Assembly (NCBI GenBank): GCA_964525525.1
Contig: CAZGHD010000001.1
Location: forward strand, 1 to 64,000
DNA length: 64,000 bases
Direction: 5' to 3'
From: RGIG2161 sp964525525
GTDB taxonomy: Bacteria > Bacillota > Clostridia > Oscillospirales > CAG-272
This document shows, piece after piece, positions 8,119-16,341 of the stretch (positions are counted from its first letter, which is position 1; each line of letters starts with the position of its first letter). The notes beneath the pieces were generated by a model. It was not told where the DNA came from. It worked only from the letters and a program-made list of their open reading frames with translations, and did not search any database. The position numbers and the translations under genes are program-made.

Positions 8119-9585
8119 ATGAGAAAAGCCGGGATTTTAATGCATGTCAGCTCACTTCCGTCACCGTACGGGATAGGAACGCTCGGAAAAACTGCTCACG
8201 AGTTTGCGGAGTTTTTACACAGGGCGGGCTTTTCTCTGTGGCAGATATTGCCGATAGGACCGACGGGGTATGGAGATTCGCCGTATCAGTCCTTTTCTTC
8301 GCACGCAGGAAATCCGTATTTTATAGACCCTGACAGACTTGTGGCGGACGGACTTCTCACCCACTCGGAGTGCGCGGGTTTTAATTTTGGACGCACCTCC
8401 GACTCAGTGGATTACGGTGCTCTTTATGAAAACAGATTCAAGCTTTTGAAGCTTGCCGCGCCGAGATTTTTCTCAGCTGAGCCCGAGTCGTTTTCCGCGT
8501 TTTGTGAAAATAACTCAAACTGGCTTGACGATTACGCGCTGTTTTCTGTTATCAAAGAGAAAAACGGTCAAAAGCCTTGGCAGGAATGGGAAGAACCGCT
8601 CAAAAACCGCGATGACAAGGCACTGACTCGTACGGAGGAGGAGTATGCGGACGACATAAGATTTTATAAAATGCTCCAGTACCTTTTCTATTCGCAGTGG
8701 AAAGACCTGCGTGACCACTGCCGCGCGCTCGGAATATCAATTATAGGCGACCTTCCGATATACGCCGCGGCTGACAGCGCGGACACTTGGGCGCACCCCG
8801 AGTATTTTTCGTTTGACGAGTCGCTGTCTCAGACGCTTGCGGCGGGATGCCCGCCTGACAGCTTTTCAAAGGACGGACAGTACTGGGGCAACCCTACCTA
8901 CGATTGGGACGCTATACGTGCGGACGGGTACAGATTTTGGATAGACCGTCTGTCCACCGCGTTGTCTACCTTTGATTACGTTCGAATAGATCATTTTCGC
9001 GCGTTTGACGAGTATTACGCGATACCCGCAAATTCCCATCCCGCGGACGGTAGCTGGATGCGCGGCCCGGGACGTGAATTTTTCGATTTTATGCGCGCGG
9101 AGTTTGACGACCTGCCGATAATCGCGGAGGATCTCGGATTTATAACCGATTCGGTGCGGGATCTTCTGAGATACACCGATTTCCCCGGCATGAGGGTGCT
9201 TCAGTTCGGGTTTTACGATGGAGCCGAGGAACATCTGCCGTATAACTACCCGTCAAACAGCGTGGCGTACACCGGTACTCACGATAACGCGACGTTAAAA
9301 GAGTTTTTTGATACCCTTTCGGACAGGGAGAGGGAGTTTGCGTACTCTTATTTTGATGCAAAAGACCCCGATGCGGCAACTGCGCGCGCCGTAAGAGATA
9401 TTATCGCGTCTCCTTCCTGCTTTGCCGTTGTTCCGATGCAGGATATTCTTTCTCTCGGCGGCGAGGCGAGGATGAACACCCCGTCTGTTGCATCCGGCAA
9501 CTGGCGGTGGCGGATGACGCATATCCCTGACGCGGTGACGGAAAAGAGGCTGTCAGATATGTGCCGTGTTTACGGCAGGCGGTGA
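8119..9585 (+). CDS. malQ: 4-alpha-glucanotransferase
   Basis: Amylomaltase of GH77, which transfers 1,4-alpha-glucan segments between maltodextrins in the cytoplasm. The start (AGILMHVSSLPSPYGIGTLG) and the QILPIGPTGYGDSPYQSFS block are diagnostic. The catalytic region includes VRIDHFRAF (nucleophile Asp), IIAEDLGFIT (acid/base Glu) and AYTGTHDNAT. At 488 residues the length is normal. AAGGAG precedes ATG at 8119. Its place after the sugar permeases supports maltodextrin as the imported sugar. Confidence 0.97.
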   Translation: MRKAGILMHVSSLPSPYGIGTLGKTAHEFAEFLHRAGFSLWQILPIGPTGYGDSPYQSFSSHAGNPYFIDPDRLVADGLLTHSECAGFNFGRTSDSVDYGALYENRFKLLKLAAPRFFSAEPESFSAFCENNSNWLDDYALFSVIKEKNGQKPWQEWEEPLKNRDDKALTRTEEEYADDIRFYKMLQYLFYSQWKDLRDHCRALGISIIGDLPIYAAADSADTWAHPEYFSFDESLSQTLAAGCPPDSFSKDGQYWGNPTYDWDAIRADGYRFWIDRLSTALSTFDYVRIDHFRAFDEYYAIPANSHPADGSWMRGPGREFFDFMRAEFDDLPIIAEDLGFITDSVRDLLRYTDFPGMRVLQFGFYDGAEEHLPYNYPSNSVAYTGTHDNATLKEFFDTLSDREREFAYSYFDAKDPDAATARAVRDIIASPSCFAVVPMQDILSLGGEARMNTPSVASGNWRWRMTHIPDAVTEKRLSDMCRVYGRR

Positions 9586-9600
9586 ACGTTTTCTCAAAAT

Positions 9601-9629
9601 TTGACAATCCTTTCTTTTTATGATATAAT
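9601..9629 (+). promoter_or_regulatory. consensus sigma-A promoter
   Basis: TTGACA (9601-9606), a 17-base spacer and TATAAT (9624-9629): a perfect consensus promoter 47 bases before the ATG of the exported C39-like protein. It starts 15 bases after the malQ stop. Confidence 0.85.
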
Positions 9630-9675
9630 CTGTGGGATAGAAATGAAAGGATAGGCTTTAGCCGACGACCGTTTT

Positions 9676-11181
9676 ATGAAGAATAAAAGCTTTGTCCGAA
9701 GCTTGGCACTTCTCATCATTCTTGCCTCGATTTTGCAATCAGTCAGCTTCGAGATTTTCGCGTCCGCGCCGACTATCGGCTCTGACGTCTCGGATATATC
9801 ACAGGACAGTATTACCGAAAGTCTTCGCCCGAGCGAGGGCATTTACCGTATCAGAAACGCAAAAACGTCTGCGTATCTGACCGCATCTGACAGCGTTTGC
9901 ACCCTTTCAGAATACTCGGAGGACGGGTATCAGATATTCGTTTTGAAAAAATTGTCTTCCGCTATATTTTCTCTCGTGCAGGAAAGCGGCGGCGGTGCTC
10001 TTGCCGTATCCGAGTCCTATGCCGTAATGTCTGACACTACGGACACAAACTGCAGACTTCTCATTACCCGTCAGGATGACGGAAGTTACAGGATCTCTCC
10101 CGCCGGCGAGGGACTTACAGACTTGTCGCTTACCGCGGCGGAAAGCCTCGGATTCAGTGAATATACAGGCGACTCAAGTCAGAAGTGGTATCTTGAGAGC
10201 ATACCGATCTCGTCAATATCTTTTGACCGAGAGGAGCTTACCCTGACGGTTGGCAGAAGTGCCTCTCTCAAGATCTCTACCTATCCCGCATCTACCGATG
10301 CGGAGATAGCCTTCGTTTCAAGTGACACGGAGGTAGCGGTAGTTAATGAAAACGGTATCGTTACCGCGCAGAAAAACGGTACCGCGGTTATAACCGCGAT
10401 ATACGGAGAATTGCGCGCCGAGTGTGTTCTTACCGTATCGGAGATCAAAGCGGAGACCTTTTACAGCCAGCACAACATAACTCAAGGCGGTGGATGGGAC
10501 GGTTCACAGCTTACTTCACTTAGATTTTCCGGCAAGTATTTTGCAAAAGATTATTTCACGGGCACGTCCGACTGGATGGACGAGGGGTGCAATACCTGCA
10601 GCTTTGCTATGATCCTCAAAAATCTCGGTGCTACTCTTGATGAAGGTTACGATTTCCGCACGGGGAAAACCGACGATCTTGAGCCTGACCCGTACACGGT
10701 CGCGCTCGCAAATTCGGGCAATCACGGAGCTACCGGGAAATACGACAGACTCTGGGGTAATCCCGTTGCGATAGATATGCCTAAGCTGCTGTCAAGATTT
10801 TCTGTCGGCGGTTCTCCCGTTGCCGCTACCGTAAAGCGCGGTGCTATTACCAGAAAACAGATAAAAGAAGCGCTTGACGAGCATCCCGAGGGCGTTATCG
10901 TAGAGGTTTACTTATCCGAGGAATATCGCCACTTTCTCGTGTTTACCGAGTGCATAAACCCGGACGACGATCCGAGATATTACGACTTTATCGTGTGCGA
11001 TCCCTCCGCGTTCGAGCGCGGACTCGGAGACCACGTTCCGTTTACGCAGAGTACGTCCTATCTTACCATAGGATACCGTTACAGTAACATAGTAAGCCTG
11101 CGCTGGATAAACGTACTGTCCTCTTTTGATTACTCGGGCAGTCTGCGCCAAAATAAAATATCAGACTCGCGTCTTAAATAA
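9676..11181 (+). CDS. exported lectin/Ig-like/C39-peptidase-like protein
   Basis: A 501-residue exported protein. Residues 1-30 form a signal peptide ending near FASAPT. Residues about 52-175 resemble a ricin-type beta-trefoil (YRIRNAKTSAYLTA ... QKWYLESI). Residues about 178-255 are a BIG2 Ig-like domain (ISFDREELTLTVGRSASLKI ... NGTAVITAIYGE). The last 230 residues look like a papain-fold C39-type peptidase: Cys in CNTCSFAMILKNLGA, His in YRHFLVFTEC and Asp in FIVCDPSAF fit a Cys-His-Asp triad. No membrane anchor or sorting motif is seen, so it is probably secreted or bound to glycan. It has its own strong promoter and a terminator 10 bases or less after the stop. The substrate is unknown. 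Confidence 0.75.
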   Translation: MKNKSFVRSLALLIILASILQSVSFEIFASAPTIGSDVSDISQDSITESLRPSEGIYRIRNAKTSAYLTASDSVCTLSEYSEDGYQIFVLKKLSSAIFSLVQESGGGALAVSESYAVMSDTTDTNCRLLITRQDDGSYRISPAGEGLTDLSLTAAESLGFSEYTGDSSQKWYLESIPISSISFDREELTLTVGRSASLKISTYPASTDAEIAFVSSDTEVAVVNENGIVTAQKNGTAVITAIYGELRAECVLTVSEIKAETFYSQHNITQGGGWDGSQLTSLRFSGKYFAKDYFTGTSDWMDEGCNTCSFAMILKNLGATLDEGYDFRTGKTDDLEPDPYTVALANSGNHGATGKYDRLWGNPVAIDMPKLLSRFSVGGSPVAATVKRGAITRKQIKEALDEHPEGVIVEVYLSEEYRHFLVFTECINPDDDPRYYDFIVCDPSAFERGLGDHVPFTQSTSYLTIGYRYSNIVSLRWINVLSSFDYSGSLRQNKISDSRLK

Positions 11182-11211
11182 AAAATTCCCTGCCGGAGCA
11201 GGGAATTTTTT
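11181..11211. terminator. bidirectional intrinsic terminator
   Basis: A 12-base perfect stem AAAAATTCCCTG/CAGGGAATTTTT with loop CCGGAG. A T-run follows on either strand, so it ends both the plus-strand peptidase gene and the converging small minus-strand gene. Confidence 0.9.
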
Positions 11212-11218
11212 ATTTAGA

Positions 11219-11317
11219 TCAGTTTCCGCATACGCAGCAGAAAACTAAAAGCAAAGCGATGATAATGAGCCAAGTAGAATTGTTGTCATCGAAAAGATTG
11301 CACAGGCAGTTGTTCAT
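11219..11317 (-). CDS. 32-residue Cys-rich single-span membrane peptide
   Basis: A 32-codon gene. The N-terminus begins MNNCLCNLFDDNN, followed by one hydrophobic span (WLIIIALLLVF) and the C-terminal tail CCVCGN. The start is supported by GGGAGG 14 bases upstream, GAGGT directly before the ATG and a TATAAT-like -10 further upstream. It ends just before the bidirectional terminator. The composition (acidic/Asn head, aliphatic span, Cys-Cys-x-Cys-Gly end) matches a group of tiny Cys-rich clostridial membrane proteins of unknown role, some placed in spore coats. The function here is not known. Confidence 0.7.
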   Translation of the reverse strand: MNNCLCNLFDDNNSTWLIIIALLLVFCCVCGN

Positions 11318-11408
11318 ACCTCAAATGTCCTCCCTTCATTTCACGCTATGCAGGAGTACTTTCGCCCTCCTGTTATTATAGTATGAACGGGTGGATTTTT
11401 TGTTACAG

Positions 11409-11915
11409 TTAATTATCGGTATAAAGATTTCCGTCCTCAAAATATTCTTTGTTTACACCGTCAAGCAGGTCAAGATATTCACAGCATCTGCGGGAGAGCA
11501 GAATATAAAGCATTGTACCGATCTGAATAACGCATACCGAAACGAGCGAAACGAGATAAACCGTGTAAAGTACGCCGCTGCCGATATGCGCGCCGCCCTT
11601 GAAGTTAAAGTCAAGCCACAGTGCGACAAGGGAATACACGCCGCAAAGCGATCCCAAAATAGCGAAGAATTTCACGCCCTGCGCTATCATTACCGCAAAC
11701 AGCGCGCTGAGGATTACGAGAATGTAGTTCATCAAACAGTCTATACGCATACTCTTAACCGAAGCAACGTAAAAGGTCTGAATCACGGCGGGAAGGATAC
11801 GGAGCACTACGAAAGAAATGAGAAGAATGAACATCACTCTTTCGGTGCGCTGCATTTCCGGGCTTTTTTCAAGCTGGGAGTCAATAAGCGCCGCCTTTTC
11901 TTTTCTTGATCTCAT
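11409..11915 (-). CDS. four-span membrane protein of unknown function
   Basis: 168 residues, with a charged N-terminal tail of about 27 residues followed by four predicted membrane spans (VMFILLISFVVLRILPAV, YILVILSALFAVMIAQG, FFAILGSLCGVYSLVALW, YLVSLVSVCVIQIGTMLYILL) and an acidic tail. GGAGGAGG precedes the ATG. I do not recognise the family. It lies 32 bases downstream of a second small membrane-protein gene, so the two are probably cotranscribed. Confidence 0.7.
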   Translation of the reverse strand: MRSRKEKAALIDSQLEKSPEMQRTERVMFILLISFVVLRILPAVIQTFYVASVKSMRIDCLMNYILVILSALFAVMIAQGVKFFAILGSLCGVYSLVALWLDFNFKGGAHIGSGVLYTVYLVSLVSVCVIQIGTMLYILLSRRCCEYLDLLDGVNKEYFEDGNLYTDN

Positions 11916-11947
11916 ATTCCTCCTCCTTTCTGCCGAGATGAGTAAAA

Positions 11948-12178
11948 TCAGTTAATACGTCCGAAAAAGTAGAGCAATGCGACCGCGATACCTGCCACGC
12001 TGTAAGTGCAGACTATTACGTCAAGCAATAATACGATCGACGAAACGTAAGGGATAGCGGAAGCGCAGCCGCCGATTATCGCGACGAAAATAGGTATGAA
12101 GAGATACGCCAGTATAATCAAAACAAGGAAAAATACGTTACGAGCTTTATAGCTAACGGGGAAAAGTTCTTCAAGCAT
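11948..12178 (-). CDS. small two-span membrane protein
   Basis: 76 residues with two hydrophobic spans (VFFLVLIILAYLFIPIFVAIIGG and IVLLLDVIVCTYSVAGIAVALLYFF). GGAG lies 10 bases before the ATG, and an extended -10 (TGTTATACT) lies upstream on the minus strand. No recognised family. It is the first gene of a two-gene unit of membrane proteins between the terminator at 11.2 kb and the HAD gene at 12.3 kb. Confidence 0.6.
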   Translation of the reverse strand: MLEELFPVSYKARNVFFLVLIILAYLFIPIFVAIIGGCASAIPYVSSIVLLLDVIVCTYSVAGIAVALLYFFGRIN

Positions 12179-12269
12179 GACCGCGTCTCCAATCCTTTTG
12201 TTTGTTACAGTATAACACCAATATGTGTCGAATGTGTGTATTTTTTAATAAATCAAAGTGTGCGAAACG

Positions 12270-12854
12270 TTATTTCTTTTTTCGCTCTGCCGCCGTAAAA
12301 TCCCAATCGGACAGCTCGTCGTCTGTGACGAGGAAGGCTTTTTTGGATATTTTCGCGAGCGGTGTGTCTGAATACGAGTCTGAATAGAACTCGTCTATCT
12401 CCGCATTGCCAAACTCTTCTCTGAAGCGGGCTACCTTTTCTTCTCCGTAGCAGTTTTCGCCGGTGTATTTGCCGCTTTTTTTGTCAACACGGGAAGCGAT
12501 AAGATGTTTTATTCCGAGCGCATCGCACGCGGGGCGCAGTAAAAATTCGGGCGAGGCGGAGATTACCACGTCATCCTCTCGGTGGATGTCTTTATAGAGC
12601 TGTTTTACGTCGTCCATATTACCGCGCCAGAATTCGGCAACGTATGCGTCTATATCCTTGATGCCGCGGAAAAATCGGTAAAAACGCTCCTTAAAAGCGG
12701 TCTTTTTTATAAAACCGAGCGTGAATCTCGCAAAGTGAAATCCCTGCGCGGGCAGATACCTTAACAGCAGAGGATTTTTTCTGATACAGAAAAAGTAAAA
12801 TTTAGCTGTGCTGTCGTGATATGAAATGGTTTTGTCAAAATCGTATACGTTCAA
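12270..12854 (-). CDS. HAD-family phosphatase (HAD-IB type)
   Basis: Haloacid-dehalogenase-superfamily hydrolase, about 194 residues. Motif I is DFDKTIS at the N-terminus, motif II is VISASPEFL, the lysine region is around GEEKVARF and motif III is FYSDSYSDTPL. The helical cap between motifs I and II resembles SerB-like HAD-IB phosphatases. AAGGAG is seven bases before TTG at 12854, which fits better than the TTG at 12860. It is the last gene of the glycyl-radical operon, 23 bases after the glycyl radical enzyme. The substrate is unknown; a small phosphomonoester is expected. Confidence 0.82.
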   Translation of the reverse strand: MNVYDFDKTISYHDSTAKFYFFCIRKNPLLLRYLPAQGFHFARFTLGFIKKTAFKERFYRFFRGIKDIDAYVAEFWRGNMDDVKQLYKDIHREDDVVISASPEFLLRPACDALGIKHLIASRVDKKSGKYTGENCYGEEKVARFREEFGNAEIDEFYSDSYSDTPLAKISKKAFLVTDDELSDWDFTAAERKKK

Positions 12855-12877
12855 AATCAAGCTCCTTGAAAATTAAT

Positions 12878-14881
12878 TTAACTTCCTTGAGTACTTACCC
12901 GGCTGATTATGTGATCCTGCATTTCGGTGCAGAGATCGACGAATCTCGCGCTGTAACCCCAGACACGGACGATCAGATCGGCGTGAGAGTCGGGATCTTT
13001 TTGCGCCGCTTTGAGTTCTTCTACGTCGTAGGCGGCGATGTTGAACATCGAAAGTCCTTTTTCGATTCCGGCATCAACCAGGGTTTCCATTACAGTCATT
13101 TGCTGTTCTCTTGGGAGATTGAGCATTTTCGGAATGGAGATATGTACCGCCGCAACTCCGAATGCGCGGCCGAGATCAGCCTTGCCAATGGAGTTAATAA
13201 GTGCCGTCGGACCGTTTAACGCGCGGCCGGGAGTAGCGCAGTAATGCTCGGCTATGGGATCCTTCCACTTGCGTCCGTCAGGCGTTGCCCAGGTGCCGTA
13301 AGCCTCCTGCAAAAACAGCCAGCCGACAAGCGACGGCCATATCAGGATACCGTTATCGCGGCTGAATTCTTCAAGCCAGTCGCAGAAATTTTTCGCAATA
13401 TCTGCGGCGATAAGATCGACCTCGTCAATATCGTTTCCGAATTTAGGTGCGGCAAGAAGGGCAGAGCGAATCTCGTCGTGTCCTTCAAAGTTTGCCGCGA
13501 GAGCATCCATAACCTCGGTCATCGTGTATTTTTTGTCGTCGTAAACGACCTTTTTGATAGCCGCTATCCCGTCAGCGACGGTGGGGATAGAGCCGGAGAA
13601 TATCTGATAACACTCAACCGGCATTCCGCGAATCATATCGCGTCCGCTGTCAAGCACGAAATCAAACGTACCGTTTAAGATAAACGAGCCGTGTTCTTTT
13701 ACTCTGTATTCGTGGCGTAATTTAAGGCCTTCACAGCATTGGAGCGCCTGATATTTGTATTGCGAGAGAAATACGTTATAGAATTCATCAAAGGTTTTGC
13801 ATTCGGTGACGTCTCCGCTTTCAAATCCGAGAGATGCGTCGGGGCGATGTATTGACGGCTGATTGTCTTTGTGCCAGTATCGAACGCCTTGATCTTCCGG
13901 GCGGTCAAACAATTTACCGTTGTTCATAGTGATCTCAAGAGTGGATACTGCGTCTATATGATCGAAGTTTATCATACTTCCGCCGTCGATAATTATCTCG
14001 GTACATCCGTCGTTTGTGTAACGGCAAGCCCAATTTTCTGGGATTCCCGCTTTAACGAGCGCAGGGATGATTATCTCGTCGTTATATACCGTTGCCTGGC
14101 CGTGTCCGAGGAGCTGAACTTCAAACGCTTTTTCTCTCAGTTCGGCAGGCATATTTTTGTGGAAACGCACGTTCATATGAGGCTCGGGCATTTTTACGCG
14201 GCGGGTAGCCTCAAGCATAAGAACAGAAAGGCGGTTTGACGCATCGCTTCCGTCCTCGTTTCTTCCGCCGACCATCACGTTGATAAGAGTATCTCCTGTA
14301 CCGCAGGTGTTAAGACGCTCCCAAAGATCGCAAAGAATATCCTGCGCTTCGTCTTCGGTGATAATGCCGTTTTTCACGTCGTTCTCGTAAAAACCGCCGA
14401 GCGCGACGTCAAGACGGCCGATGCACGAGGTACCGAACACGTTACGCAGACGCCACATAAGATAGAAAAGCTGTACCGCTTGTTCAAAGGTTTCGGGCTT
14501 TCCATCGGCTATTGCCGCCATATTTTTACGCATACGCAGAAGTCGCGCGTCGTCACTGTTCGTGATCATTTCGTCTAACTGCGCGACCGTCCTTTTGAAA
14601 AAATCTGCTATCTCAAGATACACCTCGCCGAGAAGAGTGAGAAATTCCTTTTCTTCTTCGCCCGCGCTTTCCGCGTTTTTGAACGCCTTTTCGGCGATGC
14701 CTTTAACTCCGTATTTATAAAACGCATCGCCCATAGGGAAGTGGAGGTTATCGTTAGGACCGAAATACACGGGATGCCCGTGCATCGGAATGCCGACGAT
14801 GCACCCCTTTTCGGGAATTTCAGCGATGATGGCGCGTGTCAGCGCATTACAGTCTCTTGCTATATCTTGGTAAGCTGACAT
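12878..14881 (-). CDS. glycyl radical enzyme (pyruvate formate-lyase family)
   Basis: A 667-residue enzyme that should carry a glycyl radical made by a separate radical-SAM activase. The glycyl loop near the C-terminus is VRVWGYSARFVDL (Gly642), followed by CTEMQDHIISR. The thiyl cysteine is in NDGCTEIIIDGG (Cys293). A single Cys with Glu two residues later (GCTE) resembles the GCVEP motif of diol dehydratases and choline lyase more than the paired Cys-Cys of pyruvate formate-lyase. It is clearly shorter than PFL (about 760) and CutC-type enzymes. No activase gene lies anywhere in the window. Neighbours are phosphatases and esterases, so a phosphorylated or esterified polyol-like substrate is a guess. 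Ribosome site AAGGAAGGG before ATG 14881. Confidence 0.88.
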   Translation of the reverse strand: MSAYQDIARDCNALTRAIIAEIPEKGCIVGIPMHGHPVYFGPNDNLHFPMGDAFYKYGVKGIAEKAFKNAESAGEEEKEFLTLLGEVYLEIADFFKRTVAQLDEMITNSDDARLLRMRKNMAAIADGKPETFEQAVQLFYLMWRLRNVFGTSCIGRLDVALGGFYENDVKNGIITEDEAQDILCDLWERLNTCGTGDTLINVMVGGRNEDGSDASNRLSVLMLEATRRVKMPEPHMNVRFHKNMPAELREKAFEVQLLGHGQATVYNDEIIIPALVKAGIPENWACRYTNDGCTEIIIDGGSMINFDHIDAVSTLEITMNNGKLFDRPEDQGVRYWHKDNQPSIHRPDASLGFESGDVTECKTFDEFYNVFLSQYKYQALQCCEGLKLRHEYRVKEHGSFILNGTFDFVLDSGRDMIRGMPVECYQIFSGSIPTVADGIAAIKKVVYDDKKYTMTEVMDALAANFEGHDEIRSALLAAPKFGNDIDEVDLIAADIAKNFCDWLEEFSRDNGILIWPSLVGWLFLQEAYGTWATPDGRKWKDPIAEHYCATPGRALNGPTALINSIGKADLGRAFGVAAVHISIPKMLNLPREQQMTVMETLVDAGIEKGLSMFNIAAYDVEELKAAQKDPDSHADLIVRVWGYSARFVDLCTEMQDHIISRVSTQGS

Positions 14882-14915
14882 AATAGTCCCTTCCTTTACA
14901 AGCGGTTAATGGTGA

Positions 14916-15590
14916 TTACAGCAGTTTTTCAAGCTCGTTAAGCGATTTGATCTCGTAGTCGGGTACCGTGTCTTTGCAGTCAGCACCGTGCGGATTAAAC
15001 CACACGGTGACAATTCCCGCGTTCTTTCCGCCTTTAATATCGGACGAAAGACTGTCTCCGATTATCAAAGATTCCTCGCGTTTGAAATCTTCTATATTCT
15101 CAAAACAGAAATCAAAAAATTCCGCGCTCGGCTTGGTGTGCCCTATTTCCTGCGAGATGAATATGCCGTCAAAATATTTTGCAATATCCGCGCATTTTAT
15201 TCTGCTGCGCTGTACGTGCGAGTGTCCGTTTGATACGACGTACATACGGTACTTGCCGCAAAGTCTGTTTAACAGGTCAATCGCGCCGTCGATGAAAAAG
15301 CACTCAAGAGACAGCTTGCTCTCGTAGTATTCTCCCGCCGCGCGAGGATCTCTGTCCACGCCTATCGCCTCAAAGAAAAGGCTGTATCTGCGTAGTCTTA
15401 CCTCGTCGCGGGTGAGTTTGCCGAGCTCAAGCAGTTTCCACTGCTCGGCGTTGATACGGCTGTACGTAGATATGTTTTCATCGGTAGGCTCAATGTCCAG
15501 GTGAATGAGAGTTTTGGTGAGCGCCGCACGCTCGGATTTTTTGAAATCGAGCAGGGTGTCGTCAAGATCGAAAAGAATGTTTTTTATCAT
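14916..15590 (-). CDS. HAD hydrolase, YjjG-like nucleotidase group
   Basis: 224 residues. HAD motif I is FDLDDTLLDF, motif II VVSNGHSHVQ, the motif III Lys GHTKPSAEFF and motif IV IIGDSLSSDIKGGKNAG. The long helical C1 cap and overall layout match the YjjG/YfnB group that dephosphorylates non-canonical pyrimidine nucleotides. Its ATG overlaps the stop of the esterase gene by one base (TGATG), implying coupling. It sits between the esterase and the glycyl radical enzyme, so it may act on a pathway intermediate instead of nucleotides. Confidence 0.88.
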   Translation of the reverse strand: MIKNILFDLDDTLLDFKKSERAALTKTLIHLDIEPTDENISTYSRINAEQWKLLELGKLTRDEVRLRRYSLFFEAIGVDRDPRAAGEYYESKLSLECFFIDGAIDLLNRLCGKYRMYVVSNGHSHVQRSRIKCADIAKYFDGIFISQEIGHTKPSAEFFDFCFENIEDFKREESLIIGDSLSSDIKGGKNAGIVTVWFNPHGADCKDTVPDYEIKSLNELEKLL

Positions 15591-16336
15591 CAGAGTGCGT
15601 TCGCTTCCTTGATTTTAAGATATTCCGCGAAGTATCTGTGTCCGAACTCGCGCAGAGATACCGAGTTGAAATGGATCCCGTCTTCCTTGAGTGTAAGATC
15701 CTCGGCACTTACAACGGCGCAAAGCGGAAGCTCTGCCGCTATCTCTGCAAAAATGCCGTTCATACGGAAAAACTTATTAAGATCGTACTTTTCGGGATCG
15801 CGGGTAGTAGCGAGCTCGCCGATAAGCACCGGCACGTTCTGCGCGCCGAGCTGTTCTCTCATCTCGGTCATCATACGGATAAAGCGCTCTTTGTAGGTCG
15901 GCCACGATTCGTCACGTCCGCAGTCAGCCTCACCCTGATGCCAGATTATGCATTTGAGTTCGGACGTGCGCTTAGCAAGCTTGGTCATAGCTACCGCGTG
16001 ATCGAAAAGGAGCTCGCCCGGCATCCACTGTTCAAGTCTCGTGCCGCCGTCAGCGCACGGGATAAGTCCGACCGGCGCGTTTATGTGGTTGGCAAAATCG
16101 TCCGCAAAGCTTGCCGCAAGGCTGATACCGCTTTTATACTTGCCTACGAACATTGATCTGTCGGTATTTATCGGCTCGCGCATACGCTGCCATCTTGCCA
16201 TACGGAGCATATAGCAGTTTTCGTTTTCTATCGGCTCAACGTCGCCTATATCTCCTCTGCCCGCCATGTTTGACTGGCCTATCATAAGTACGCTACTGAC
16301 AAGTTTGTCAACACTGTTAAGTCCGTCGTTTATCAT
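15590..16336 (-). CDS. SASA/CE6-type carbohydrate esterase
   Basis: SGNH-fold esterase of the sialate O-acetylesterase/acetylxylan esterase CE6 group, 248 residues, no signal peptide. The nucleophile block is MIGQSNMAGRG (Ser22), the conserved WHQGEADC block follows, and the Asp-His pair is in EDGIHFNS. It probably removes acetyl groups from a sugar. It begins 5 bases after the PHP gene and overlaps the next HAD gene by one base. A cytoplasmic location implies that the acetylated substrate is imported or made inside the cell. Confidence 0.9.
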   Translation of the reverse strand: MINDGLNSVDKLVSSVLMIGQSNMAGRGDIGDVEPIENENCYMLRMARWQRMREPINTDRSMFVGKYKSGISLAASFADDFANHINAPVGLIPCADGGTRLEQWMPGELLFDHAVAMTKLAKRTSELKCIIWHQGEADCGRDESWPTYKERFIRMMTEMREQLGAQNVPVLIGELATTRDPEKYDLNKFFRMNGIFAEIAAELPLCAVVSAEDLTLKEDGIHFNSVSLREFGHRYFAEYLKIKEANAL

Positions 16337-16341
16337 TTCTG

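Noticed and set aside
12179..12269. Terminator at the end of the glycyl-radical operon
   Set aside because: No GC-rich stem with T-run was seen after the last HAD gene; read-through into the small membrane-protein genes is possible.
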